Source: Oscillospiraceae bacterium
Lineage (GTDB): Bacteria; Bacillota_A; Clostridia; Oscillospirales; Oscillospiraceae
Length of the DNA: 26,232 nucleotides
NCBI GenBank assembly: GCA_017540945.1
Contig: JAFYAB010000018.1
Span: forward strand, 1 to 26,232
Reading direction: 5' to 3'
Each line of letters opens with the position of its first letter. The stretch's first letter is position 1. A program made the position numbers and the translations under genes. Positions 14,904 to 24,750 of the stretch are shown here, piece after piece. Under the pieces are notes generated by a model. The model did not search any database. It saw only the letters and a program-made list of their open reading frames with translations, and was not told the origin of the DNA.

Positions 14904-15410
14904 TCATGGGAAGGAGTGACCGAAGCTGCCGCCGAGACCCGCCAGGAATTGCACAAAGAAGCTGATGATCAGGTACAGGAACAACAGGAGCGCCGGCGCC
15001 AGGAACAGCAGCAGCGCCGTCAGCTTCGCATGGTCCCGCAGCCGGAACTGGAAGCCGCTCTGCCGCTTCCAGGACTGCGGAGCGGGACCGCCGCCGCCGG
15101 ATGTGACGGGCTTCTCCCGCTTCGGAGCGTCGGCAGGCTTGTGGGCTGCATACTTGGAGCGGAGCTCCGCCTCATGCTGCCGGACGGCGGCCCGATGGGT
15201 CTGGGCGCCGTAGCTTTCGTGCCAGGAATCATCCTCATGGCAGTGGTCGTCGTAGTTCAGCTTTCCCTCCGCCCGCAGACGGACGGCGGTCTCCTTTCGC
15301 TCGATCCGAGTCATCAGAGACGGCGGTACCGCTGCGCCGCAGCCCGGGCAGAGGCAGTCCTTCTCCGGGTCGAAGCTCTTGCCGCAATACTCACATCGAT
15401 ATTTGTGCAT
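14904..15410 (-). CDS. Zinc-ribbon protein with C-terminal membrane anchor
   Basis: A 168-residue protein. An N-terminal rubredoxin-like zinc ribbon uses Cys6/Cys9 in YRCEYCGKSF and Cys21/Cys24 in CLCPGCGAAVPP, with a further Cys19. The middle (about 33-120) is charged and His-rich and likely disordered, ending in a GGGGP linker. A single hydrophobic helix at about 128-155 should place the ribbon in the cytoplasm. The family is not recognised beyond the domain. The ATG at 15410 has a G-rich ribosome site (GAGAGGGGG) upstream. It lies 30 bases after the Lar-like gene and likely shares its promoter. Function is unknown; a stress or adaptor role would be a guess. Confidence 0.75.
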   Translation of the reverse strand: MHKYRCEYCGKSFDPEKDCLCPGCGAAVPPSLMTRIERKETAVRLRAEGKLNYDDHCHEDDSWHESYGAQTHRAAVRQHEAELRSKYAAHKPADAPKREKPVTSGGGGPAPQSWKRQSGFQFRLRDHAKLTALLLFLAPALLLFLYLIISFFVQFLAGLGGSFGHSFP

Positions 15411-15440
15411 GGTCGTATTCCCCCTCTCTCTTGCAGCCGC

Positions 15441-15665
15441 TTATTCTCCGTTCTCCTGGCGGATGACCTTCCCCACATTCCACAGCCGGGCCACCTTCTC
15501 TGCGGCCTCCTCCCGCTCCGCGGGAGTCCTGTATTCAAAGGGCGCGGTCTGGGCGCCGCAGTCCATGCAGACAGCGTAGATGCACCAGCCGTTCTCCTCC
15601 TCCAGCAGGCCGGGGCCGCCGCAGCGGGGACAGTCCTGGAGTATAAAGCGTTCGTGAAGTTCCAT
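15441..15665 (-). CDS. Lar-like zinc-ribbon protein (restriction alleviation family)
   Basis: A 74-residue protein with a four-Cys ribbon: Cys12/Cys15 in DCPRCGGPG and Cys33/Cys36 in VCMDCGAQT, then an acidic-basic helix REEAAEKVARLWN ending in a Trp-Asn pair. This arrangement (CPxCGG ... CxxCGA ... A..WN) is that of the Lar restriction-alleviation family, first seen in prophages and now found widely, where most members are uncharacterised. The ATG at 15665 has AAAGGAAAGG in front; the frame upstream is open but runs into the promoter. It heads a two-gene transcript with the membrane-anchored ribbon protein. No restriction system is in the window, so anti-restriction activity is not shown. 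Confidence 0.75.
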   Translation of the reverse strand: MELHERFILQDCPRCGGPGLLEEENGWCIYAVCMDCGAQTAPFEYRTPAEREEAAEKVARLWNVGKVIRQENGE

Positions 15666-15704
15666 AGTTTTCCTTTCCTTTCGTAGTGCGAACTGTTTTT
15701 CGTT

Positions 15705-15733
15705 ATCATAGCACATTCCGGTGCGGATTGCAA
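15705..15733 (-). promoter_or_regulatory. Promoter of the Lar-like / zinc-ribbon transcript
   Basis: Minus strand TTGCAA (15733-15728), 17-base spacer, TATGAT (15710-15705). Confidence 0.7.
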
Positions 15734-15777
15734 GACTGAGACGCAGAAAAGCCCGGCCGGCGGCGGAAAAGTCGGTG

Positions 15778-15806
15778 TTGACATTGGCGTATGCTTCGTG
15801 TATGAT
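15778..15806 (+). promoter_or_regulatory. Promoter of the DMT transporter gene
   Basis: Perfect TTGACA at 15778-15783, 17-base spacer, TATGAT at 15801-15806. It excludes translation from the upstream in-frame GTG at 15798, which falls within the promoter. Confidence 0.88.
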
Positions 15807-15836
15807 ACAGAGACTAAATTGGAAAGGAGCCTTTTG

Positions 15837-16679
15837 ATGCTCTTTTTACTCCTGGCGATCCTCAGCAGCGCCTCCATGGCCCTGGCTCTTCGGCGCTTCC
15901 ACAATCCTGTGGGAAACCGCTACGGGATCATCCTCGGCAACTATCTGACCTGTATCCTCCTGGCCCTGCTTCTGACGCCCAGAGGCAGCTCCGTGCTCGC
16001 CGGCAGCGGCAGCACCCTCCTCATGGGCGCCGTCACCGGCTTCTTCTATGTGGCGGCCCTGGTGGGGATGCAAACCAGCGTTCACCGGAACGGCGCCGGT
16101 CTCACCTCTGCCTTTGCCCGGCTGGGCCTGGTGATCTCCCTGTTGGTCAGCGTACTCTTTTTCGGGGAACGGCCCGCTCCCCTTCAGCTCGCAGGCGTGA
16201 CCCTGGTGCTGGCGGCTTTGGTGCTGATCCACGCCGGCGGCGAAAGTGGCTCCAAAAGAGGCTTTTGGATTCTGCTGCTGACCCTGCTCTTCAGCGGCGG
16301 GGCCGACGCCATGTCCAAGGTCTTCGAGCAGCTGGGAGATCCGGCGGAGAACACCCGCTTTTTCTTCTGGCTCTTCGTCACAGCGCTGTTGTTGACGGCG
16401 GGCCTGGCCCTCCGGGAGAGAATGCGCACGGGGAAACGGCTGGCGCCGCGGGAGCTGGCCGCCGGCGCAGTCGTGGGCATCCCCAACTATTTCTCCTCTT
16501 ATCTTCTGCTGCGCTCCCTCCAGCGCCTGCCGGCCATTCTGGTCTTTCCGGTCTTCAGCACCGGCACCATTCTGCTGACCCTGCTGGCCGGAGCCCTCTT
16601 TTTCCGGGAGCGGCTCACCCGGCGTCAGGCCCTGGGCGTCTGCCTGATCCTGGCGGCGCTGATCCTCCTGAATATCTGA
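15837..16679 (+). CDS. EamA-like transporter of the drug/metabolite superfamily
   Basis: A ten-helix inner-membrane protein of 280 residues built of two EamA-type halves (about 1-135 and 140-280). Typical family features are LTSAFARLGLVISLLVSVLFFGERP at the end of the first half and the matching ILVFPVFSTGTILLTLLAGALFFRERLT at the end of the second. Substrate is unknown; relatives export metabolites or drugs. The ATG at 15837 has AAAGGAG 7 bases upstream and sits about 25 bases after the predicted transcription start. A terminator hairpin follows 24 bases after the stop. It appears to be a single-gene unit divergent from the Lar-like pair. Confidence 0.88.
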   Translation: MLFLLLAILSSASMALALRRFHNPVGNRYGIILGNYLTCILLALLLTPRGSSVLAGSGSTLLMGAVTGFFYVAALVGMQTSVHRNGAGLTSAFARLGLVISLLVSVLFFGERPAPLQLAGVTLVLAALVLIHAGGESGSKRGFWILLLTLLFSGGADAMSKVFEQLGDPAENTRFFFWLFVTALLLTAGLALRERMRTGKRLAPRELAAGAVVGIPNYFSSYLLLRSLQRLPAILVFPVFSTGTILLTLLAGALFFRERLTRRQALGVCLILAALILLNI

Positions 16680-16703
16680 TCCTGCGCTGTAATACAGAAA
16701 TAC

Positions 16704-16732
16704 AGAGCGTCCGGCACTTCGCCGGACGCTCT
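16704..16732. terminator. Bidirectional terminator hairpin
   Basis: A perfect 12-base-pair stem AGAGCGTCCGGC / GCCGGACGCTCT with loop ACTTC between two convergent genes. The minus-strand exit is T-rich (GTATTTCTGTATT), the plus exit less so. Confidence 0.75.
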
Positions 16733-16737
16733 GCTGC

Positions 16738-18351
16738 TTATCTTCGGTTTTCGTAGGCGATCTCGTATTCCCGCTTGGGCGTGTAGTGATTCGCCAGCTT
16801 GACGATCACCCGTCCGTCCACCACAGCTACACTGCCTTCGCTGGGATAAAGGGGCATAGCCCGAAAGACCTCGCTGTCGGACACAGCGATCATGGTCTCC
16901 TCCGGCGGCTCCTGCCAGCGGACGTTGAGCCAGTCGTTGAGGTAGTAGTAGACGTGCTTGTTCAGGGGGATCACGGAGCTGGACAGATTGCTGTAATCCG
17001 TCACCAGATCGAAATCCTCCACCTTGCTGTAATAGGTCTTCGAGGGGAAGCCGCCGATCACCACCACCTCCATATCGGCCCTGTAACCGGGCGTCGACTC
17101 CACGCGCTCCACCAGCCGGGTCGCGAAGGACTGGGTGACCCGATGGGCTGTGGCGGAGACGGTGTAGGCCAGGTTGTCGATGTTGAAGCTGACGAGGCAG
17201 AGCAGGACGGCCGCAATCCCCGCGGCCCGGCGAAGCAGGGCCCCACCTCGCGGCGACGCCTTCTCCATTCGCTTCCACCGCAGAGCGGCCCGGTCCGTCA
17301 GGGCCAGTGCCAGTACATAGGGGAACACCAAGGCGTAGCGCATCACCGGCATCACATGGCTCATCAGCACCGTGAGGTTGCAGGCCAGGGGCAGCAGAGC
17401 GCAGAGCAGCAGGATCAGCGCCAAGGCGCCGGGCTTGAGCTCCTTCCGCTTCTCCAGGAGCAGCCGGACAAAGGACCAGAGCCCGACCAGGGCCAGGAGT
17501 CCGCTGCCCGCGGCGAAAATGGGCGTGGTATAGTTTGCGGCCTTGTGGGGAACGAAATAATAGCAGAGGAAGTCCCGATAGGCCGAAACGATCAGCCGCG
17601 GAAGGCGCTTCGGGCTCAGCGTCTCGCTCAGACTGCCGATGCCCTTGTAATTGAGCAGCTCCAGGTCCTTGATCCAGAGGAAGAGGCGGAGCACGCCGTA
17701 ATAGAGCAGCAGGCCCAGAAGCAGGAAGACCAGAAAGCGCAGCCCGGTCAGCAGGATCTGCCTGCCGGTGTGATTTCCCTCCAGGGCATAGCGCAGCACG
17801 CAGATCAGAGAAAGCGCGGCCGCCACAGCCAGATAAGCCTGGTAGGTTCCAAGCGCGCAGGCCAGGATCGGCGCCGCGAAGAGAAAGCCGAAGCGATGCC
17901 GTGGGATCAGCCAGACCGCCAGCACCGCCAGTAAAATCCCGAAGCAGTAGGCGGAGGCGGTGAACAGGTAGAGGAAGGTGTAGGCCACTGTGGGGAACAC
18001 CGCCATCAGAGCCCCGCAGAGCCCCCCCAGCACCGGGTTATGGAGCTTCAGCAGCTCCACCGTCAGTCCCGAGGCCAGGGACAGGAAAAGCAGCGAGAAA
18101 AAGCCGATCACCGCGGGAGCCTGGACGTAGCCGTTCCAGGCCGAGGCATAGTGCAGAAACCAGCGGCCGGAGACGGTCATCTGCTGGAGGTCGTTCACCC
18201 GGGAGATGCCGTCGGAGTTGGGTATGATGTTTGTAAAGGCAAAGATATGCGCCAGAAAGCCCGCCGCAAAGCAGCAGAGCATCGCGGCCCGGACCGCGGG
18301 CCGGATCCTGCTCCACCAGCCGGGGAGCATGCGTTTGCGTGTTTGATTCAT
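16738..18351 (-). CDS. GtrII-type glucosyltransferase-domain membrane protein
   Basis: A polytopic membrane protein of 537 residues with about eleven to thirteen hydrophobic segments and a soluble C-terminal part of about 110 residues. Just after TM1 lies the loop NIIPNSDGISRVNDLQQM, then SGRWFLHY, the family hallmark with an acidic residue where membrane GT-C enzymes hold their catalytic Asp. Members are thought to transfer sugars from a lipid-phosphate donor to cell-surface glycans. The ATG at 18351 has GGGAGG about 7 bases upstream. It follows the small membrane protein gene by 33 bases and shares its promoter. Donor and acceptor are unknown; no other surface-glycan genes lie beside it except the distant acyltransferase. 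Confidence 0.82.
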   Translation of the reverse strand: MNQTRKRMLPGWWSRIRPAVRAAMLCCFAAGFLAHIFAFTNIIPNSDGISRVNDLQQMTVSGRWFLHYASAWNGYVQAPAVIGFFSLLFLSLASGLTVELLKLHNPVLGGLCGALMAVFPTVAYTFLYLFTASAYCFGILLAVLAVWLIPRHRFGFLFAAPILACALGTYQAYLAVAAALSLICVLRYALEGNHTGRQILLTGLRFLVFLLLGLLLYYGVLRLFLWIKDLELLNYKGIGSLSETLSPKRLPRLIVSAYRDFLCYYFVPHKAANYTTPIFAAGSGLLALVGLWSFVRLLLEKRKELKPGALALILLLCALLPLACNLTVLMSHVMPVMRYALVFPYVLALALTDRAALRWKRMEKASPRGGALLRRAAGIAAVLLCLVSFNIDNLAYTVSATAHRVTQSFATRLVERVESTPGYRADMEVVVIGGFPSKTYYSKVEDFDLVTDYSNLSSSVIPLNKHVYYYLNDWLNVRWQEPPEETMIAVSDSEVFRAMPLYPSEGSVAVVDGRVIVKLANHYTPKREYEIAYENRR

Positions 18352-18384
18352 GGCAGCCTCCCAGAAAGGGCCGGACCCGAAGGC

Positions 18385-18741
18385 TCAGCCCTCCTTTTTC
18401 AGAAATACCCGCAGCAGCAGTCCCGCGCCCACCGCGGCGGGAACCAGCATCAGGAAGAGGTCCAGGACCGAGCCGGTAAACGTGAGATGGGTCCCCAGGA
18501 TCACCGACAGGATCAGCATTCCCAGCAGCACCGGCAGCAGGATCTTCGTCAGCTTGTGCCGGGTGGCGACCATAAGCACCACGTCCAGCAGCACCAGGGC
18601 GATGAGGATGCCGCCGGTGGAGACCTGACCGCCCAGCCGATAGAAGCCCCAGGAATAGACCCGGGTGCTCTTGAAGAACATAAACACGCCGACGCCGATC
18701 AGCGCCAGTCCGACAAGAAGCAGCTTGTCCCTTTGTTTCAT
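18385..18741 (-). CDS. Small four-helix membrane protein of unknown function
   Basis: A 118-residue protein with four hydrophobic helices (about residues 7-23, 42-58, 66-84 and 92-112) and a basic C-terminus. No family is recognised. The ATG at 18741 has AAAGGAGG about 10 bases upstream and lies below a good promoter. It is the first gene of a two-gene transcript with the GtrII-type protein, so it may assist that enzyme, for example as a flippase-like or anchoring partner; this is only an inference from position. Confidence 0.7.
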   Translation of the reverse strand: MKQRDKLLLVGLALIGVGVFMFFKSTRVYSWGFYRLGGQVSTGGILIALVLLDVVLMVATRHKLTKILLPVLLGMLILSVILGTHLTFTGSVLDLFLMLVPAAVGAGLLLRVFLKKEG

Positions 18742-18774
18742 CTTCAGAACGCCTCCTTTGGGGAAGATAGGCTG

Positions 18775-18803
18775 ATTATAGCATAATTTCCGGGAAAATG
18801 CAA
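18775..18803 (-). promoter_or_regulatory. Promoter of the small membrane protein / GtrII transcript
   Basis: Minus strand TTGCAT (18803-18798), 17-base spacer, perfect TATAAT (18780-18775). Confidence 0.85.
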
Positions 18804-18812
18804 GTATTCCCG

Positions 18813-18831
18813 CCAAAGCCTCGGCCTTTGG
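18813..18831 (-). terminator. Weak hairpin after tex
   Basis: CCAAAG and CTTTGG pair around a short GC core 15 bases after the tex stop. There is no T run, so termination here is doubtful. Confidence 0.3.
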
Positions 18832-18845
18832 ACTTTGCCGCAGCC

Positions 18846-21008
<2,163 letters not shown>

Positions 21009-21025
21009 AGTTCCTCCTTTGGTTA

Positions 21026-22633
21026 TCAAGTTCGAAAGCTCTTCGCCCAGTTGCGGAGGGAATTCAAGTATACGTTATCCGCCACATCCTGCCGCATGCG
21101 CTCTGTGACGGGGCCGTTCCCGGCGAGCTTCCGCAAGATCAGAGCCTGGAGCTCCGGGACCGTCATATCGTCAATGGCTTTGTTTTCAGGGGGCGCTGCG
21201 GGAGGCGTTTCCGGCTCCAAGGCGGGTTCCGGCTGGGGCCGGGCTTTCTCCGCCTCCGCCAGGGCGGCCTTCCAGATCTCCGGTTCCGGGATCGGCGGAA
21301 GGTCCAAAGCCGCGCCCTCGTCCTCTGGCAGCAGCAGCTCGGCCCCGTGGGGCGGGAGCTCGATTCGGATCTGTCCGTTTTCGGTATAACGGTTGCCGCC
21401 GTGAAGGGCGGAGCGATAGCCCTCCAATCTGGCGGGCAGCGTCAGGGTGACGGGCTCGCCGCTGTTGTTGACGGCAACCAGCGCCTCCCGTTCCCCCGCT
21501 CTCCGGGCGAAGGCGAAATATCCTGTCGTCAGGGCCAGTTTTTCATAGCTGCCGACGCGGAGGGCCGGTTCCGCCCTTCTGGCCCCGGCAAGGGCGCCGA
21601 TCAGCGCGGCGTGGGCGTCGTTCCGATAGTCCTCCAGCCGCAGGGCCGGACGCAGGGGGGCGTCGGAGTACAGCTCCTTCTTCCCTTCCACCGCGAACTC
21701 CGAGCCGTAGTACACGGAAGGAACGCCGGGGAGCGTAAACAGCAGCACATGGACCGGAAGGTAGTCCGCCTTGCAGCGAAGTCTCGTCTGGATGCGCTCC
21801 ACATCGTGGTTGTCCGCAAAGCTGTACAGCTTCCCGCACAGAGCGCCCAGCTGCTCGACGGTGTGGGCAAGCTCGAAATAGTTGCCGTCGTTGTGGCTGG
21901 AAAACAGAGCCTTGTGCAGACGGTAATTGGTGACGCTGTGGAGGGTCTGATCGTTGACCCAGCGGGCGTATTCCCCGTGAATGACCTCGCCCATGAGCCA
22001 GAATTCCGGCTTGATCCGATCGGCCAGCTGCCGCAGCGCCTGCATGAAGCCGAAATCCAGCACGTCCGCCGCGTCCAGACGCAGACCGTCGATGTCGAAC
22101 TGCTCCACCCAGAAGCGCACCGTGTCCAGATGGTATCGGACGACCTCCGGATTTTGCAGATTCAGCTTGGCCAGCAGCTCATAGCCGCCCCAGGTCTCAT
22201 AGGAAAGCCCGTCGTGATAGCCGTTGTCCGACCGGAAATTGACGTTCCGGTACCAATCCCGATACGGAGACGTCTCGCGCTTTTCCAGCAGATCCCGGAA
22301 GGCGAAGAATTCCCGGCCGGTATGGTTGAAGACCGCGTCCAGGATCACCCGGACGCCCTTGCCGTGGCAATAGGATACAAAGGCTCTCAGATCCTCGTTG
22401 GTGCCGAGGCGGCTGTCCAGCTTCCGGTAATCCGTAGTCTCGTAGCCGTGGCCCACGGACTCGAACAGCGGGCCGATATACAAGGCGTTGAAGCCCAGAC
22501 CCGCCAGATGATCCACCCAGGGATAGAGCGAGGCAAGCCTGCGGACCGGCTCAGCGCCGGGATTCTGCATGGGCGCCCCGGTCAGCCCCAGAGGATAGAT
22601 GTGATAAAATACTGCGTTTTGATACCAGGACAT
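21026..22633 (-). CDS. GH13 alpha-amylase family enzyme with extra C-terminal tail
   Basis: A 535-residue alpha-glucan hydrolase without signal peptide, so it acts on internal malto-oligosaccharides or glycogen. The four GH13 regions are present: DAVFNH (99-104), GLRLDAADV with nucleophile Asp187, MGEVIHG with acid/base Glu216, and FADNHD with Asp277. A beta-sandwich domain follows to about 430, then a Pro/Glu-rich linker and a separate 48-residue helical tail (about 488-535, starting DDMTVPELQALILRKL). The ATG at 22633 has AAGGGG 7 bases upstream; an ATG 18 bases earlier has a poor site. It heads the transcript with tex and is divergent from pgi. Exact specificity (neopullulanase or cyclomaltodextrinase type) is open. 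Confidence 0.93.
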   Translation of the reverse strand: MSWYQNAVFYHIYPLGLTGAPMQNPGAEPVRRLASLYPWVDHLAGLGFNALYIGPLFESVGHGYETTDYRKLDSRLGTNEDLRAFVSYCHGKGVRVILDAVFNHTGREFFAFRDLLEKRETSPYRDWYRNVNFRSDNGYHDGLSYETWGGYELLAKLNLQNPEVVRYHLDTVRFWVEQFDIDGLRLDAADVLDFGFMQALRQLADRIKPEFWLMGEVIHGEYARWVNDQTLHSVTNYRLHKALFSSHNDGNYFELAHTVEQLGALCGKLYSFADNHDVERIQTRLRCKADYLPVHVLLFTLPGVPSVYYGSEFAVEGKKELYSDAPLRPALRLEDYRNDAHAALIGALAGARRAEPALRVGSYEKLALTTGYFAFARRAGEREALVAVNNSGEPVTLTLPARLEGYRSALHGGNRYTENGQIRIELPPHGAELLLPEDEGAALDLPPIPEPEIWKAALAEAEKARPQPEPALEPETPPAAPPENKAIDDMTVPELQALILRKLAGNGPVTERMRQDVADNVYLNSLRNWAKSFRT

Positions 22634-22741
22634 GTGATACCCCTTCCACATATTCTTTCAAGCCGAGCGTCTGATGAACCAGAAACGCTCATTTGGCGCT
22701 GTCGGCGCTCAAAAATGCGTGTTGGCCGCCGCGGCGCCCGC

Positions 22742-22862
22742 CAAATTGATTTGCATGCTATTATCCCACAAAAAGCGGCGCTTGTCAATGCGCAGTATCA
22801 ATTTGCGAGGGCTGCAGATGTATCAATTTGAGGGGGCGGCAGACAGCTCCGGCGTCAATTTG
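22742..22862. promoter_or_regulatory. Four TCAATTTG motifs between the amylase and pgi promoters
   Basis: TCAATTTG lies on the plus strand at 22798-22805, 22823-22830 and 22855-22862, and inverted (CAAATTGA) at 22742-22749. Similarity extends beyond the core: three copies continue into a G-rich stretch of the form GxGGGCxGC. One copy covers the amylase transcription start and another sits just upstream of the pgi -35 region. This suggests a shared regulator. Confidence 0.6.
22760..22788 (-). promoter_or_regulatory. Promoter of the amylase-tex operon
   Basis: Minus strand perfect TTGACA (22788-22783), 17-base spacer, GATAAT (22765-22760). The leader to the ATG is about 120 bases and GC-rich. 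Confidence 0.85.
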
Positions 22863-22865
22863 CAC

Positions 22866-22894
22866 TTTACTTTCACAGTCTGATTTGATATAAT
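22866..22894 (+). promoter_or_regulatory. Promoter of pgi
   Basis: TATAAT at 22889-22894 with extended TG (TGATATAAT) and a TTTACT -35 at 22866-22871 with a 17-base spacer. The leader is about 33 bases. Confidence 0.8.
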
Positions 22895-22933
22895 AAGATC
22901 GGAAATAAATTGCAGTAAGGAGGACACCGAACG

Positions 22934-24517
22934 ATGATTGAATGGAAAAACCTGGATGCTTTGAGCTCCTTCGGAAAGCTGAAAGCGCTGAAAAAACGAG
23001 TCAGTCTGCCGGAAGCAATGTCCGGCGAGGGCGGAGCCGCGCGGGTCGCCAAATACAGTGCGCCCATCGCCTGCGGACTTGCCTACAACTACGCAGCCAA
23101 GGCCGTGGACGACGAGGTGCTCTCCGTCCTTGGGGAGCTGGCGGCGGAAGCGCAGCTGACGGAAAAGTACGCCGCCCTGTACAACGGTGAGATGATCAAC
23201 ACCGGTGAGAAACGACTGGTGCTGCATCAGCTGACCCGCGGTCAGCTGGGCGACGCTGTGATCGCGGACGGCGTGGACAAGCGGGCCTTCTATGCCGCGG
23301 AGCAGAAAAAGGCGGCCGATTTTGCCAAAAAGGTCCACGCGGGCGAGATCGCCAACGCCGCGGGAGAAAAGTTCACCACCGTCGTGCAGATCGGCATCGG
23401 CGGCAGCGACCTGGGCCCCCGGGCCATGTATCTGTCCCTGGAGAACTGGGCGAGACAGAACGGCTGCTTCAAGCTGGAGGCCCGGTTCATCAGCAACGTG
23501 GACCCCGACGACGCGGCAAACGTCCTGAAGTCCATCGACCTGCCCCATTCTCTGTTCGTGCTGGTCTCGAAGTCCGGCACAACCCTGGAGACCCTGACCA
23601 ACGAGTCCTTTGTGAAGGACGCGCTGAAAAACGCGGGTCTGGATCCCGCGAAGCACATGGTCGCCGTCACCAGCGAGACCTCTCCCCTGGCGAAATCCAA
23701 GGATTATCTGGCCGCCTTCTTCATGGACGATTACATCGGCGGGCGTTATTCCTCCACCTCCTGCGTCGGCGGCGTGGTCCTGTCCCTGGCCTTTGGGCCG
23801 GAGGTGTTCGCCCGCTTCCTCGACGGCGCCCACGCCGCGGACCTCAGCGCCAAGGAGCCTGACATTCTGAAAAATCCCGCCATGCTGGACGCCCTGATCG
23901 GCGTGTACGAGCGCAATGTGTTGGGCTACCCCGTCACCGCCGTGCTGCCCTATTCCCAGGCCCTCAGCCGCTTCCCCGCCCATCTGCAGCAGCTGGACAT
24001 GGAATCCAACGGCAAGTCTGTCAACCGCTTCGGCGAGCCGGTCCACTATGCCACCGGTCCCGTCATCTTCGGCGAACCGGGCACCAACGGACAGCACTCC
24101 TTCTATCAGCTCCTGCACCAGGGCACGGACATCGTCCCCCTGCAGTTCGTAGGCTTCCGCCGGAATCAGGCGGGCATGGACGTGGACATTCAGGGCAGCA
24201 CCAGCCAGCAAAAGCTCTGCGCCAACGTCGCCGCCCAGATCATGGCCTTCGCCTGCGGCAAGCAGGACGCGAACCCCAACAAGAGCTTCGACGGCGGCCG
24301 TCCCTCCAGCATCATCATCGGCGAGCAGCTGACCCCGGAGGCCCTGGGCGCTCTGCTGGCTCACTTTGAGAACAAGGTCATGTTCCAGGGCTTCTGCTGG
24401 AATCTGAACAGCTTCGACCAGGAGGGCGTCCAGCTGGGTAAGGTCCTGGCCAAGCGCGTGCTGGCCCACGAAACCGACGGCGCTCTGCGGGCTTACAGTG
24501 ATCTGCTGGCCATCTGA
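22934..24517 (+). CDS. pgi: Glucose-6-phosphate isomerase
   Basis: Interconverts glucose-6-phosphate and fructose-6-phosphate in the cytoplasm. The SIS-domain features are clear: IGIGGSDLGPRAM (153-165), phosphate loop SKSGTT (212-217), catalytic Glu357 in DMESNGKSV, His388 in NGQHSFYQLLHQG and Lys503 in EGVQLGK. At 527 residues it is the long form, unlike the 450-residue enzyme typical of Bacillus. AAGGAGG lies about 9 bases before the ATG. It has its own promoter, a strong terminator after the stop, and appears monocistronic. Divergence from a cytoplasmic amylase with shared motifs suggests joint control of glucan use and glycolysis. Confidence 0.98.
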   Translation: MIEWKNLDALSSFGKLKALKKRVSLPEAMSGEGGAARVAKYSAPIACGLAYNYAAKAVDDEVLSVLGELAAEAQLTEKYAALYNGEMINTGEKRLVLHQLTRGQLGDAVIADGVDKRAFYAAEQKKAADFAKKVHAGEIANAAGEKFTTVVQIGIGGSDLGPRAMYLSLENWARQNGCFKLEARFISNVDPDDAANVLKSIDLPHSLFVLVSKSGTTLETLTNESFVKDALKNAGLDPAKHMVAVTSETSPLAKSKDYLAAFFMDDYIGGRYSSTSCVGGVVLSLAFGPEVFARFLDGAHAADLSAKEPDILKNPAMLDALIGVYERNVLGYPVTAVLPYSQALSRFPAHLQQLDMESNGKSVNRFGEPVHYATGPVIFGEPGTNGQHSFYQLLHQGTDIVPLQFVGFRRNQAGMDVDIQGSTSQQKLCANVAAQIMAFACGKQDANPNKSFDGGRPSSIIIGEQLTPEALGALLAHFENKVMFQGFCWNLNSFDQEGVQLGKVLAKRVLAHETDGALRAYSDLLAI

Positions 24518-24592
24518 GCTCTGAGCATCAGCTTCCATCCAGTCCGTTGCAGCTTTTCCAGGCAATAGGCGCGATAGAAACCAATACATAGA

Positions 24593-24636
24593 AGCAAGAG
24601 ACTCACGACCGTGTGATCGTGAGTCTCTTGCTGTTT
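24593..24636. terminator. Strong bidirectional terminator after pgi
   Basis: A perfect 16-base-pair stem AGCAAGAGACTCACGA / TCGTGAGTCTCTTGCT (24593-24632) with an eight-base loop, then GTTTATT on the plus strand. It lies between the convergent pgi and MetG-type genes. The remaining bases 24518-24592 and 24637-24750 hold no gene I can support; TTGCAGCTTTT is present on both sides of the hairpin. Confidence 0.85.
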
Positions 24637-24750
24637 ATTGCGGGCACATGCCATGCCTTGAAGAATTGCAGCTTTTCGGTCTCCGATTCGGAGCGCCAAG
24701 GGTGTTTTGGGGGTGCCTTTTTGGTGATTTGGCCCGGAATGGACTTCAAA

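Noticed and set aside
14599..14907. 102-codon minus-strand frame overlapping the zinc-ribbon stop
   Set aside because: Although it overlaps as ATGA, it runs through a terminator stem and its sequence looks random.
22634..22752. Riboswitch in the long amylase leader
   Set aside because: The leader is GC-rich and may fold, but I see no known aptamer motif or terminator/antiterminator pair.
22742..22862. CRISPR-like array
   Set aside because: The repeat core is only 8 bases, copies are unevenly spaced and one is inverted; a regulatory array is more likely.
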